NCBI GenBank assembly: GCA_021771755.1
Contig: JAETOL010000009.1
Coordinates: 1 to 64,000, forward strand
Source: Lachnospiraceae bacterium
Lineage (GTDB): Bacteria > Bacillota > Clostridia > Lachnospirales > Lachnospiraceae
DNA: 64,000 nt
Direction of reading: 5' to 3'
Shown: positions 25,104 to 33,291 of the stretch, piece by piece
Layout: every line of letters begins with the position of its first letter
How positions within the stretch are numbered: the first letter of the stretch is position 1
Program-made: the position numbers and the translations under genes
Notes under the pieces: generated by a model
The model's database searches: none
Told to the model about the DNA's origin: nothing
What the model saw: the letters and a program-made list of their open reading frames with translations, nothing else

Positions 25104-26771
25104 ATGAAAAAACAGGATAAAATATTTGTGATCGGACATAAAAACCCGGATACAGATTCTATTTGTTCGGCCATCGCATACTGCGATATTAAGAACCGGA
25201 CATTTCAGAATAAAAGATATATTCCAAAACGTGCAGGTCAGATCAATGAGGAAACTGAGTTTGTGCTGAATCGTTTTGGAATCCAGCCTCCGGGATATTT
25301 AAGCAATATTGGAACACAGGTAAAAGATATGGATATCCGTATGAGTCCTGAAGCTGACAAGAGCATGTCTCTGAAAAATGCCTGGGATCTTATGCAGGAG
25401 AACAGCATTGTATCTCTTCCTATCAGGGATAAGGAAGGCGGGCTGGAAGGGCTGATCACCATTGGTGATATCGCAAAAACATATATGGATACTACAGACA
25501 GCTATCTTCTTTCCAGAGCACGGACCCAGTACCAGAGAATAGCGGAAACGATCAGTGGAAGGATCGTGGAAGGAAACGGCCATGGTTATTTCACAGAGGG
25601 AAAAGTCATGGTAGGAACTGCAGATCCGGATAAAGTCAAGGAGTATGTAGGGGAAAATGACATGGTGATCCTTGGAAACAGGGAAGAGGATCATCTTCAG
25701 GCTATTGAATTGAACGTAAGCTGCATTATTGTAGGAATGGATATCCAGGTAACAGAAAAGGTGCTGAAGCTGGCACACGAAAGAGATATTGTAGTGATTT
25801 CTTCGCCATATGATACCTTTACGATCTCCAGACTGATCAATCAGAGTATTCCGGTGCGGTATATCATGAAAACAGAAAATCTTGTTACCTTCCATACCGA
25901 GGATTTTACAGATGATATTCAGGATGTAATGGTCAAACATCGTCATCGTGCGTTTCCGGTGATCGACAAAAAAGGAAAATGTGTGGGAACGATCTCGCGT
26001 CGTAATTTCCTGGATATGCACAGAAAAAAAGTGGTCCTGGTGGATCATAATGAAAAAGATCAGGCTGTAGACAATATTGACAAGGCGGATATCCTGGAGA
26101 TCATCGATCATCATAAGCTGGGAACTCTGCAGACGATGCAGCCTATTAATTTCCGAAATCAGCCGGTTGGATGTACAGGAACAATCATGTATCAGATTTA
26201 TGGCGAGCAGAAACTGGAAATTCCGCCCAAGATCGCAGGACTTCTCTGCGCGGCGATCATTTCCGATACTTTGATGTTCCGTTCCCCTACTTGTACTTTG
26301 CAGGACAAAATGGCAGCAGGGGCACTTGCTCTGATCGCAGATATCTCCATTGAGGAATTTGCAAAGGAAATGTTCAAGGCAGGCAGCAACCTGAAAGACA
26401 AGGCTCCTGAGGAGATCTTTTATCAGGATTATAAGAAATTTATCGCGGAAGGCGACATTATGTTCGGCGTAGGGCAGATCAGCTCTATGGACGAAGACGA
26501 GCTCGGTGAGATCAAGAAAAAACTGGAGCCGTTTATGGTCAGCGAATGTGGACGTCATGGAGTTACCAGAGTTTACTTTATGCTTACCAGCATTATGAAC
26601 CGTTCTACGGAGCTTCTTTTCTATGGTGAAGGAAGCCGGGAAATGGCAGAAAGTGCATTTGGAATGGAGGCAAAGGATGGTTCTCTTTATCTGGAAGGTG
26701 TGGTGTCCAGGAAGAAACAGCTGATCCCTGCACTGATGGAAGCCGCACAGATGCAGAATGAATATGCATAA
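25104..26771 (+). CDS. Mn-dependent inorganic pyrophosphatase with CBS and DRTGG domains
   Basis: A family II pyrophosphatase of 555 aa that hydrolyses PPi in the cytoplasm. The catalytic DHH domain is split. Its first part has GHKNPDTDSICSAIAY (residues 7-22). A regulatory insert follows, with two CBS segments (SLPIRDKEGGLEGLITIGDI and AFPVIDKKGKCVGTISRRN) around a DRTGG domain. The catalytic part then resumes with VDHNE, EIIDHHKLG and the DHHA2 C-domain. In relatives the CBS pair binds AMP/ADP (inhibitory) and ATP or Ap4A (activating), so PPi breakdown is tied to energy state. GAGGAAA precedes the ATG. Confidence 0.93.
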   Translation: MKKQDKIFVIGHKNPDTDSICSAIAYCDIKNRTFQNKRYIPKRAGQINEETEFVLNRFGIQPPGYLSNIGTQVKDMDIRMSPEADKSMSLKNAWDLMQENSIVSLPIRDKEGGLEGLITIGDIAKTYMDTTDSYLLSRARTQYQRIAETISGRIVEGNGHGYFTEGKVMVGTADPDKVKEYVGENDMVILGNREEDHLQAIELNVSCIIVGMDIQVTEKVLKLAHERDIVVISSPYDTFTISRLINQSIPVRYIMKTENLVTFHTEDFTDDIQDVMVKHRHRAFPVIDKKGKCVGTISRRNFLDMHRKKVVLVDHNEKDQAVDNIDKADILEIIDHHKLGTLQTMQPINFRNQPVGCTGTIMYQIYGEQKLEIPPKIAGLLCAAIISDTLMFRSPTCTLQDKMAAGALALIADISIEEFAKEMFKAGSNLKDKAPEEIFYQDYKKFIAEGDIMFGVGQISSMDEDELGEIKKKLEPFMVSECGRHGVTRVYFMLTSIMNRSTELLFYGEGSREMAESAFGMEAKDGSLYLEGVVSRKKQLIPALMEAAQMQNEYA

Positions 26772-26787
26772 AAACAAGGAGAATACA

Positions 26788-27372
26788 ATGGCAAAACAAA
26801 GCTGGAAGCCGGGAAATATGCTTTATCCTCTTCCTGTGGTTATGGTAAGCGCTGCAGATAAGGACGGCAGAGACGATATTATTACAGTTGCGTGGGCAGG
26901 AACGGTATGCACCAATCCTCCAATGGTATCTGTGTCAATCCGGCCGGAGCGTTTTTCCTATCATATGATCCGGGAAACAGGAGAATTTGTGATCAATCTG
27001 ACTACCGAAGAACTGGCTTTTGCCACAGATTATTGCGGAGTCAGATCCGGCAGAGATGTGGATAAATTTAAAGAAACAGGTCTTACCAGAGAAAAAGCGG
27101 ATCAGGTCAACGCGCCTATGATCGCAGAAGCACCGGTCAATATTGAGTGCTGTGTCCGGGAAGTAAAGGAATTGGGCTCCCACCATATGTTTCTTGCAGA
27201 AGTTGTGGCAGTTCACGCCGATGAAAAATATATGGATGAGAAAAAACGATTTGATCTGAACAGAGCCAAACCTATCGTATACTCTCATGGGGAATATCTG
27301 GCAACCGGAAAGAAACTGGGAACATTTGGATATAGTGTAAAGAAAGTGAAAAATAAGCGAAAAAAACGTTGA
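26788..27372 (+). CDS. Flavin reductase family protein (FMN-binding split barrel)
   Basis: A 194-aa protein of the flavin reductase-like family: WKPGNMLYPLPVVMVSAADKDG, DIITVAWAGTVCTNPPMVSVSIRPERFSYHMIRETGEFVINL, and SHHMFLAEVVAV. Such proteins bind FMN and pass electrons, often from NAD(P)H; the partner is not evident here. ATG 26788 is chosen because AAGGAGA precedes it; upstream in-frame ATGs lie in the end of the pyrophosphatase gene. The lysine-rich tail (KKVKNKRKKR) is unusual and may be just a basic end. Confidence 0.85.
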   Translation: MAKQSWKPGNMLYPLPVVMVSAADKDGRDDIITVAWAGTVCTNPPMVSVSIRPERFSYHMIRETGEFVINLTTEELAFATDYCGVRSGRDVDKFKETGLTREKADQVNAPMIAEAPVNIECCVREVKELGSHHMFLAEVVAVHADEKYMDEKKRFDLNRAKPIVYSHGEYLATGKKLGTFGYSVKKVKNKRKKR

Positions 27373-27482
27373 AAACCGCATAAAAACCCATGAAAACCTC
27401 TGGGGATTGCAGAATAAGGCTTTTTATGGTAAAATAAAATCCTGTAAATTGCAAATACTTTATCTGGAAGGCAATAAAACAT

Positions 27483-27989
27483 ATGAAAAATATCATATTG
27501 ATCGGAATGCCCGGTGCAGGAAAAAGCACGATAGGAGTTGTTCTTGCAAAAATTCTGGGATATCAGTTTCTTGATTCAGATCTTCTGATCCAGAAACAGG
27601 AAAAAAGGAAACTTCACCAGATCATATCCCAGGAAGGAAATGACGGATTTCAAGAGATTGAAAATCGGGTTAATGCTTCAATTGAAACAGAGGAAACAGT
27701 GATTGCCACAGGAGGAAGTGTGGTTTACTGTCAGGAGGCAATGGAGCATCTGAAATCCATAGGAACCGTAGTTTATTTGAAGCTGCCGTTAAAGCCGCTT
27801 TCGAGGCGTCTGGGAAACCTGAAGGGAAGAGGCGTCCTTCTGAAGAAGGGACAGACGCTGGAGGACCTTTACAGGGAGAGAACGCCTTTGTATGAGAAAT
27901 ATGCAGATATTGTAGTGGATGAAGAAGGAAAAGATCTGGAGGCATGTCTGCAGGCAGTTTTAAGTGAACTGGATACAGAAATAAGGTAA
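27483..27989 (+). CDS. aroK: Shikimate kinase
   Basis: A 168-aa kinase that phosphorylates shikimate at the 3-OH in aromatic amino acid synthesis. The P-loop GMPGAGKST is at residues 8-16, the DSD shikimate-binding motif near 32-34, then FQEIENRV (with the conserved E/R pair), ATGGSVV and the lid/adenine segment RERTPLYEKYAD. It stands apart from other aro genes in this window. No strong ribosome site is visible; GGAAGG lies 11 bases upstream. Confidence 0.92.
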   Translation: MKNIILIGMPGAGKSTIGVVLAKILGYQFLDSDLLIQKQEKRKLHQIISQEGNDGFQEIENRVNASIETEETVIATGGSVVYCQEAMEHLKSIGTVVYLKLPLKPLSRRLGNLKGRGVLLKKGQTLEDLYRERTPLYEKYADIVVDEEGKDLEACLQAVLSELDTEIR

Positions 27990-28039
27990 CTGTTGTGCAT
28001 GACGCACATCAGGAGCAGACAGAGACAGTGAAATTTTTA

Positions 28040-28067
28040 TTTACAAATGTTAAAAATGTGTTATAAT
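28040..28067 (+). promoter_or_regulatory. Predicted murA promoter
   Basis: TTTACA (28040-28045), a 16-base spacer and TATAAT (28062-28067) with an upstream TG (extended -10). The leader to the ATG is about 95 bases with no gene. Confidence 0.65.
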
Positions 28068-28167
28068 ACGATATTGAACATTTTAAGATAATATTTTTTT
28101 TATTGGAATCAGATATTTCTGGCGTTTGCTTCGGTTTACGGAGTAAAAATAATTATAGAGGTGTTTT

Positions 28168-29460
28168 ATGGAACAGTATGTGATTAAAGGAGGCAATCCG
28201 TTAGTAGGTGAAGTAGAGATCGGCGGTGCCAAAAATGCGGCGCTTGCAATACTTTCGGCTGCTATTATGACGGATGATACCATATTAATTGAGAACCTGC
28301 CTGACGTAAGAGACATCAATGTTTTACTGGAAGCAATCGCAGGGATTGGAGCACAGGTAGAACGAATCAACAGATCTACAGTAAAGATCAACGGATCTAC
28401 CATTGCGGATATCAGTGTTGATTATGAATATATCAAAAAGATTCGTGCGTCTTATTATCTTCTGGGTGCTCTGCTTGGTAAATACAAGCATGCAGAGGTA
28501 CCGCTTCCGGGAGGATGCAATATCGGAAGCCGTCCGATCGATCAGCATCTGAAAGGATTCCGTGCTCTTGGAGCAGATGTAAAGATCGTCCATGGCGCGA
28601 TCGTTGCCAGAGCAGAGAATCTTCATGGAAGCCATATTTTCCTTGATGTGGTTTCTGTAGGGGCAACCATTAATATTATGATGGCTGCATCTATGGCTCC
28701 GGGACGTACGATTATCGAGAATGCGGCAAGAGAGCCTCATGTCGTAGATGTTGCCAACTTCCTGAACAGCATGGGAGCCAACATCAAAGGCGCGGGAACA
28801 GACGTGATCCGCATCAAGGGTGTGGAGAAGCTTCATCGTACCGAATATTCCATCATTCCGGATCAGATCGAGGCAGGGACCTTTATGTTCGCTGCAGCAG
28901 CTACCGGCGGTGATGTTACTGTAAAAAATGTCATTCCCAAGCATCTGGAGGCAACGACTGCCAAGCTTGAGGAAATCGGCTGTGAGGTAGAGGAATTTGA
29001 CGATGCAGTACGCGTACGTGCAGCAAAGAGACTTCACAGAACTCATGTAAAGACACTTCCCTATCCGGGATATCCGACGGATATGCAGCCGCAGATCGCA
29101 GTTACACTTACACTTGCGGAAGGAACCAGTATTGTTACGGAGAGTATTTTTGAGAACCGTTTCAAATATGCGGACGAGCTGTCCAGAATGGGCGCAAATA
29201 TCAAGGTGGAAGGAAATTCCGCCATCATTGACGGTGTGCGTAAGCTGACAGGCGCAAGAGTCAGTGCTCCGGATCTTCGTGCCGGTGCGGCGCTGGTGAT
29301 CGCAGGGCTGGCAGCAGACGGCATAACGGTTGTCGATGATATTGTTTATATCCAGCGAGGCTATGAGAATTTTGAAGAGAAGCTGAGAAGTCTGGGCGCT
29401 GAAATTGAAAAGGTTTCCAGCGAGAAGGAAATCCAGAAATTCCGTCTTCGTGTGGGATGA
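28168..29460 (+). CDS. murA: UDP-N-acetylglucosamine 1-carboxyvinyltransferase MurA
   Basis: A 430-aa enzyme that transfers enolpyruvate from PEP to UDP-GlcNAc, the first committed step of peptidoglycan synthesis. It shows GGNPLVGEVEIGGAKNAALAILSAAIM at the N-terminus, the active-site loop PLPGGCNIGSRPIDQH with Cys117 (the residue fosfomycin alkylates), and DLRAGAALVIAGLAADG near the C-terminus. Keeping cysteine rather than aspartate predicts fosfomycin sensitivity at the target level. GAGGTG precedes the ATG. Confidence 0.97.
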   Translation: MEQYVIKGGNPLVGEVEIGGAKNAALAILSAAIMTDDTILIENLPDVRDINVLLEAIAGIGAQVERINRSTVKINGSTIADISVDYEYIKKIRASYYLLGALLGKYKHAEVPLPGGCNIGSRPIDQHLKGFRALGADVKIVHGAIVARAENLHGSHIFLDVVSVGATINIMMAASMAPGRTIIENAAREPHVVDVANFLNSMGANIKGAGTDVIRIKGVEKLHRTEYSIIPDQIEAGTFMFAAAATGGDVTVKNVIPKHLEATTAKLEEIGCEVEEFDDAVRVRAAKRLHRTHVKTLPYPGYPTDMQPQIAVTLTLAEGTSIVTESIFENRFKYADELSRMGANIKVEGNSAIIDGVRKLTGARVSAPDLRAGAALVIAGLAADGITVVDDIVYIQRGYENFEEKLRSLGAEIEKVSSEKEIQKFRLRVG

Positions 29461-29493
29461 TTTCTGGTGTGAACAGTTACTCGTTTGATTCTA

Positions 29494-29510
29494 TTCATAA
29501 AATGTTCATA
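29494..29510 (+). promoter_or_regulatory. Direct repeat TTCATA-N5-TTCATA upstream of metK promoter
   Basis: Two TTCATA copies 11 bases apart lie 9 bases upstream of the metK -35 element. The 17-base block nearly matches 23902-23918. Confidence 0.35.
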
Positions 29511-29519
29511 GATTTATTC

Positions 29520-29548
29520 TTGACAAAAAGAATAAATAAGTATATCGT
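29520..29548 (+). promoter_or_regulatory. Predicted promoter of the metK riboswitch transcript
   Basis: A perfect TTGACA (29520-29525) with TATCGT 17 bases downstream (29543-29548). Confidence 0.55.
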
Positions 29549-29577
29549 ATGGTTTGTTACAAAGTAAATAAAAATGG

Positions 29578-29679
29578 CCTTTTATTCAGAGTGGTGGAGA
29601 TACAAAGGATCTGCGAAGCCACGGCAACCCCTCCTTGGAGGAAGGTGCCAACCTGAGCGAGTGATCGAACAATAAGAGG
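29578..29679 (+). ncRNA. SAM-I (S-box) riboswitch
   Basis: The P1 helix pairs CCTTTTATT (29578-29586) with AATAAGAGG (29671-29679). Inside are the hallmark segments CAGAGTGGTGGAGA, GAAGCCACGGCAACC and GAAGGTGCCAACC of the S-box core. A terminator follows before metK. Binding of S-adenosylmethionine should stop transcription, giving feedback on its own synthase. Confidence 0.93.
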
Positions 29680-29697
29680 ATTGAAAGATAAATTCAG

Positions 29698-29725
29698 ACA
29701 GTCCGATTATTCGGGCTGTTTTTTT
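29698..29725 (+). terminator. Riboswitch-controlled terminator
   Basis: ACAGTCCG-ATTATT-CGGGCTGT followed by seven T bases, between the S-box and the metK ribosome site. Confidence 0.9.
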
Positions 29726-29749
29726 GTCAGAAAAGAAAGGAAAAAAACA

Positions 29750-30928
29750 ATGGAGAAAATTTTATTTACCTCTGAATCAGTAACAGAAGGTCATCCGGAC
29801 AAAATGTGCGATGCCATTTCCGATGCCATTCTTGATGCGCTTATCGAGCAGGATCCTATGAGCCGTGTGGCTTGCGAGACAGCAACGACTACAGGTCTTG
29901 TTCTTGTTATGGGTGAGATTACCACAAACGCTTATGTGGATATCCAGAAAATTGTAAGGGATACAGTCAGAGAAATCGGTTATACCCGCGGAAAATATGG
30001 TTTTGACGCAGAGACCTGTGCAGTGATCACTGCCATCGATGAGCAGTCTGCAGATATTGCTCTTGGTGTGGACAAGGCTCTGGAAGCAAAAATGGGCGAG
30101 GACGAGATTGACGCTATCGGTGCGGGAGATCAGGGAATCCAGTTCGGCTATGCTTCCAACGAGACTGAGGAATACATGCCTTATGCAATCAATATGGCAC
30201 ATAAGCTTGCACGCCAGCTTACGAAGATCCGTAAGGACGGAACTCTCAGCTACTTAAGACCTGATGGAAAAACACAGGTAACAGTAGAGTATGATGAGGC
30301 AGGCAAACCGATCCGTATTGACGCGGTTGTATGCTCAACGCAGCATGATCCGGAAGTGACTCAGGAACAGATCCATGAGGACATTAAGAAATATGTATTT
30401 GACGCGATCATTCCGGCAGATATGGTAGATGAGAACACCAAGTATTTTATTAACCCTACAGGACGTTTTGTTATCGGAGGACCTCACGGAGACAGTGGTC
30501 TCACCGGACGTAAGATCATCGTAGATACCTACGGCGGAACCGGACGTCACGGCGGCGGAGCTTTTTCCGGAAAAGACTGCACCAAGGTTGACCGTTCTGC
30601 AGCATATGCAGCTCGTTATGTTGCGAAGAACATTGTTGCAGCAGGACTTGCTGATAAATGTGAGATCCAGCTTTCCTATGCGATCGGTGTGGCTCAGCCG
30701 ACTTCCATCAATGTAGAGACTTTTGGAACAGGTAAGCTTTCTGATACAAAACTGGTTGAGATTATCCGTGATAACTTTGACCTTCGTCCGGCAGGAATCA
30801 TCCGTATGCTTGACTTAAGAAGACCAATCTACAAACAGACAGCAGCATATGGTCATTTTGGACGTACAGATGTAGATCTTCCATGGGAAAAACTGGATAA
30901 GGTGGAAGCTCTGAAAAAATATCTGTAA
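29750..30928 (+). CDS. metK: S-adenosylmethionine synthetase
   Basis: A 392-aa enzyme making SAM from methionine and ATP. Family signatures are [21 protein letters not shown] at the start, [16 protein letters not shown] (first signature) and [19 protein letters not shown] (second signature). ATG 29750 is used because the family start [10 protein letters not shown] follows and AAAGGAAA precedes; an upstream in-frame start at 29681 would lie in the riboswitch terminator and is not real. Controlled by the SAM riboswitch upstream. Confidence 0.97.
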   Translation: MEKILFTSESVTEGHPDKMCDAISDAILDALIEQDPMSRVACETATTTGLVLVMGEITTNAYVDIQKIVRDTVREIGYTRGKYGFDAETCAVITAIDEQSADIALGVDKALEAKMGEDEIDAIGAGDQGIQFGYASNETEEYMPYAINMAHKLARQLTKIRKDGTLSYLRPDGKTQVTVEYDEAGKPIRIDAVVCSTQHDPEVTQEQIHEDIKKYVFDAIIPADMVDENTKYFINPTGRFVIGGPHGDSGLTGRKIIVDTYGGTGRHGGGAFSGKDCTKVDRSAAYAARYVAKNIVAAGLADKCEIQLSYAIGVAQPTSINVETFGTGKLSDTKLVEIIRDNFDLRPAGIIRMLDLRRPIYKQTAAYGHFGRTDVDLPWEKLDKVEALKKYL

Positions 30929-30978
30929 GATGATTTTATAGAAAATTTAGACATAGAAATCTGACGATGTGATATAAT

Positions 30979-31026
30979 GAACGCACAGGCAGTAAAAATC
31001 TGATTTTGCTGCCCTGCGTTCTTTTT
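30979..31026 (+). terminator. Hairpin terminator after metK
   Basis: GAACGCA...GGCAG pairs with CTGCC..TGCGTTC, then TTTTT. A TATAAT (30973-30978) abuts its left arm, so this could also be an attenuator in the leader of the sensor kinase operon. Confidence 0.75.
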
Positions 31027-31053
31027 ATATTGAAAAAGAAAGAGGGATATGTT

Positions 31054-32214
31054 ATGAAATTACGGACAAGGATCATAGTTGGTTTTCTGATGATCATTCT
31101 GGTCCCCCTTCTTTTGTCTGCTGCCACCCTTCATGGATTCCGAGAATCACAGAACCGTAATATGGAAAAAGCGAAAGAATCACAGGAAGCTTCTTATGAC
31201 TATGATTACGGTATTACCATCGCTGATTCAGAATCCAGCGATGACGGCATACAGATTATGACGAAGGATCTCTTCGTTTCTGCGCTTGTGATTCTTGTGT
31301 TTACCGGACTGTCTGTGGGATTATGGATATACAGAAGTGTCGCAACTCCACTTGTGAAGCTTCGTAAGGCTACCCAGAATATCAAAGAGGGAAATCTCGA
31401 TTTTGTACTGGACGTAGAGGGGACAGATGAATTTTCTGAACTTTGCCGGGATTTTGAGGAAATGAGGAGAAGACTGAAGGAATCTGCAGAAGAGAAGATC
31501 ATCCTTGATAAAGAAAACAAGGAGCTGATCAGCAATATTTCCCATGACCTGAAAACTCCGATCACTGCGGTAAAAGGATATGTAGAAGGAATTATGGACG
31601 GAGTGGCGGATACCCCGGAAAAAATGGACCGCTATGTAAGGACAATTTATAATAAGACAAATGAAATGGATCATTTGATCAATGAACTGACCTTTTATTC
31701 CAAGATCGATACAAATCGTATTCCATACACGTTCAGTAAGTTGAATGTGGATGATTATTTTTCGGACTGTGCAGAGGAGGTCGGACTGGAACTGGAAACA
31801 AGAGGTATCCAGCTTTATTACGCCAATTATGTAGACAGAAGTGTCCAGGTGATCGCAGATGGAGAACAGATTCGCCGCGTAATCCATAATATCATTGGAA
31901 ATGCCATTAAATATATGGATAAGGAAAAAGGTGTGATCCAGATCCGGGTGAAGGATGTGGGAGACTTTGTACAGGTGGAGATCGAAGATAATGGGAAAGG
32001 CATTGCATCCAAGGATCTGTCATTTATTTTTGACCGTTTTTACCGGACGGATGTTTCCAGAAATTCCTCAAAAGGAGGAAGCGGCATCGGACTTTCTATT
32101 GTGCGTAAGATCATGGAAGATCACGGCGGCAAGGTCTGGGCTACCAGCCGTGAAGGAATCGGAACCATTATGTATTTTGTTTTGAGAAAATATCAGGAGG
32201 TACCAATGAAATGA
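31054..32214 (+). CDS. Two-component sensor histidine kinase
   Basis: A 386-aa membrane kinase. Helix 1 spans residues 6-24, a short extracytoplasmic loop of about 45 polar, acidic residues follows, and helix 2 lies near 71-92. Then come a HAMP domain (RSVATPLVKLRKATQNIKEG), the HisKA box SHDLKTPITAVKGYVEG (phosphorylated His in SHDLKTP) and an ATPase domain with NIIGNAIKYM, DNGKGI and GGSGIGLSIV. The sensor loop is small, as in kinases that sense the membrane or a partner protein. AGAGGG precedes ATG 31054. The end overlaps the regulator gene by 4 bases. Confidence 0.93.
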   Translation: MKLRTRIIVGFLMIILVPLLLSAATLHGFRESQNRNMEKAKESQEASYDYDYGITIADSESSDDGIQIMTKDLFVSALVILVFTGLSVGLWIYRSVATPLVKLRKATQNIKEGNLDFVLDVEGTDEFSELCRDFEEMRRRLKESAEEKIILDKENKELISNISHDLKTPITAVKGYVEGIMDGVADTPEKMDRYVRTIYNKTNEMDHLINELTFYSKIDTNRIPYTFSKLNVDDYFSDCAEEVGLELETRGIQLYYANYVDRSVQVIADGEQIRRVIHNIIGNAIKYMDKEKGVIQIRVKDVGDFVQVEIEDNGKGIASKDLSFIFDRFYRTDVSRNSSKGGSGIGLSIVRKIMEDHGGKVWATSREGIGTIMYFVLRKYQEVPMK

Positions 32215-32900
32215 GCAAGATACTGATCATTGAAGACGAAGAGGCGATTGCAGACCTTGAAAAAGACTATCTGGAGCTTTCCGGATTTGAAGTGGAAATT
32301 GCAAACAGAGGAGATACAGGACTGGAAAAAGCCATGAAGGAAGAATATGATCTGATCATTCTGGATCTGATGCTTCCTGAGGTGGATGGATTTGATATCT
32401 GCAAACAGGTCCGTCAGGAAAAAAACACACCGATCATTATGGTCTCTGCCAAAAAAGATGACATTGACAAGATCCGTGGTCTTGGGCTTGGGGCGGACGA
32501 TTACATGACCAAGCCTTTCAGTCCCAGCGAACTGGTGGCAAGGGTGAAGGCACATATGGAACGTTATAACCGTCTGGTAGGCTCCAGTGCAGTGAAGAAT
32601 GATATCATTGAGATCCGTGGCATCAAGATCGACAAGACGGCACGGCGCGTCTGGGTAAACGGAGAGGAGACCACTTTTACGACCAAGGAATTTGATCTTC
32701 TTACTTTCCTTGCAGAAAATCCAAACCGTGTGTTTACCAAAGATGAGCTGTTCCGGGAGATCTGGGCAATGGAATCTGTGGGAGATATTGCCACGGTCAC
32801 TGTCCATATCAAAAAGATCAGAGAAAAAATTGAATTTAATACCGCGAAACCTCAGTACATTGAGACAATCTGGGGAGTGGGATACCGATTTAAGGTATGA
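32211..32900 (+). CDS. OmpR/PhoB-family response regulator
   Basis: A 229-aa regulator. The receiver domain has the acidic pair in IIEDEEAIAD, the phosphoacceptor aspartate in LIILDLMLPEVDGFDI, and the conserved lysine in DDYMTKPF. The winged-helix DNA-binding domain (LTTKEFDLLTFLAENPNRVFTKDELFREIWAMESVGDIATVTVHIKKIREKIE-like core) is of OmpR type. Its ATG overlaps the kinase stop (ATGA), so the pair is co-translated. Direct repeats of PhoB/PhoP type elsewhere in the window could be targets of some member of this family, not necessarily this one. Confidence 0.95.
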   Translation: MSKILIIEDEEAIADLEKDYLELSGFEVEIANRGDTGLEKAMKEEYDLIILDLMLPEVDGFDICKQVRQEKNTPIIMVSAKKDDIDKIRGLGLGADDYMTKPFSPSELVARVKAHMERYNRLVGSSAVKNDIIEIRGIKIDKTARRVWVNGEETTFTTKEFDLLTFLAENPNRVFTKDELFREIWAMESVGDIATVTVHIKKIREKIEFNTAKPQYIETIWGVGYRFKV

Positions 32901-32908
32901 AAGAATTT

Positions 32909-32938
32909 GGACCGAAGAGATAATCTTCGGTCCGTTTT
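32909..32938 (+). terminator. Rho-independent terminator after response regulator
   Basis: GGACCGAAGA-GATAA-TCTTCGGTCC, a perfect 10-pair stem, followed by GTTTTTG. Confidence 0.93.
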
Positions 32939-33083
32939 TGTGTATTTTTCCATAATCGGATGTATCTGGCTCTTATGACAAAAGAAAACAATTTGATTTG
33001 TATTGTTTTAGCGCGTTTCCACTTATTTGATACGCAAAAACTGGACAAAACAATAAAAATCAATAAAAAATGATAAAAAATCA

Positions 33084-33112
33084 TTGACAAATATGTAGAA
33101 TATTGTTATACT
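33084..33112 (+). promoter_or_regulatory. Strong promoter of the transporter-fucosidase operon
   Basis: TTGACA (33084-33089), 17 bases, TATACT (33107-33112). It gives a leader of about 170 bases before the binding-protein gene. The region 32940-33083 is AT-rich and shows no gene. Confidence 0.8.
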
Positions 33113-33131
33113 GAGTACATCAAGTTAAGAG

Positions 33132-33226
33132 AAGCATTTTTATGAGTATGCAAAGGAGCATGTTTGGATTCGGATTAGATTAATAAGAACATTGCAAAAC
33201 GCAAAAAATAAGAGATGCTTTTTTTG
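33132..33226 (+). promoter_or_regulatory. Leader with short ORF and possible attenuator
   Basis: A 13-codon ORF (33142-33183, MSMQRSMFGFGLD) is followed by ATGCTTTTTTT (33215-33225). The ATGCTT can pair with AAGCAT at 33132-33137, extended by TTAT with ATAA, or alternatively with AAGGAGCAT at 33153-33161. The two pairings exclude each other, as in terminator/antiterminator leaders. No strong ribosome site precedes the short ORF. Confidence 0.35.
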
Positions 33227-33291
33227 TACCCGTATTTCATAACGAAATTGTAACTTATTAACAAATATACCAAGAAAAAGGAGAGAGACTT

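Noticed and set aside
29681-29749. N-terminal extension of metK
   Set aside because: The extra codons overlap the S-box and its terminator, and the family start follows the later ATG with a ribosome site.
30973-30978. TATAAT as promoter of the sensor kinase operon
   Set aside because: Only a weak TAGACA 19 bases upstream, and the start site would fall inside the metK terminator; left as a possibility only.
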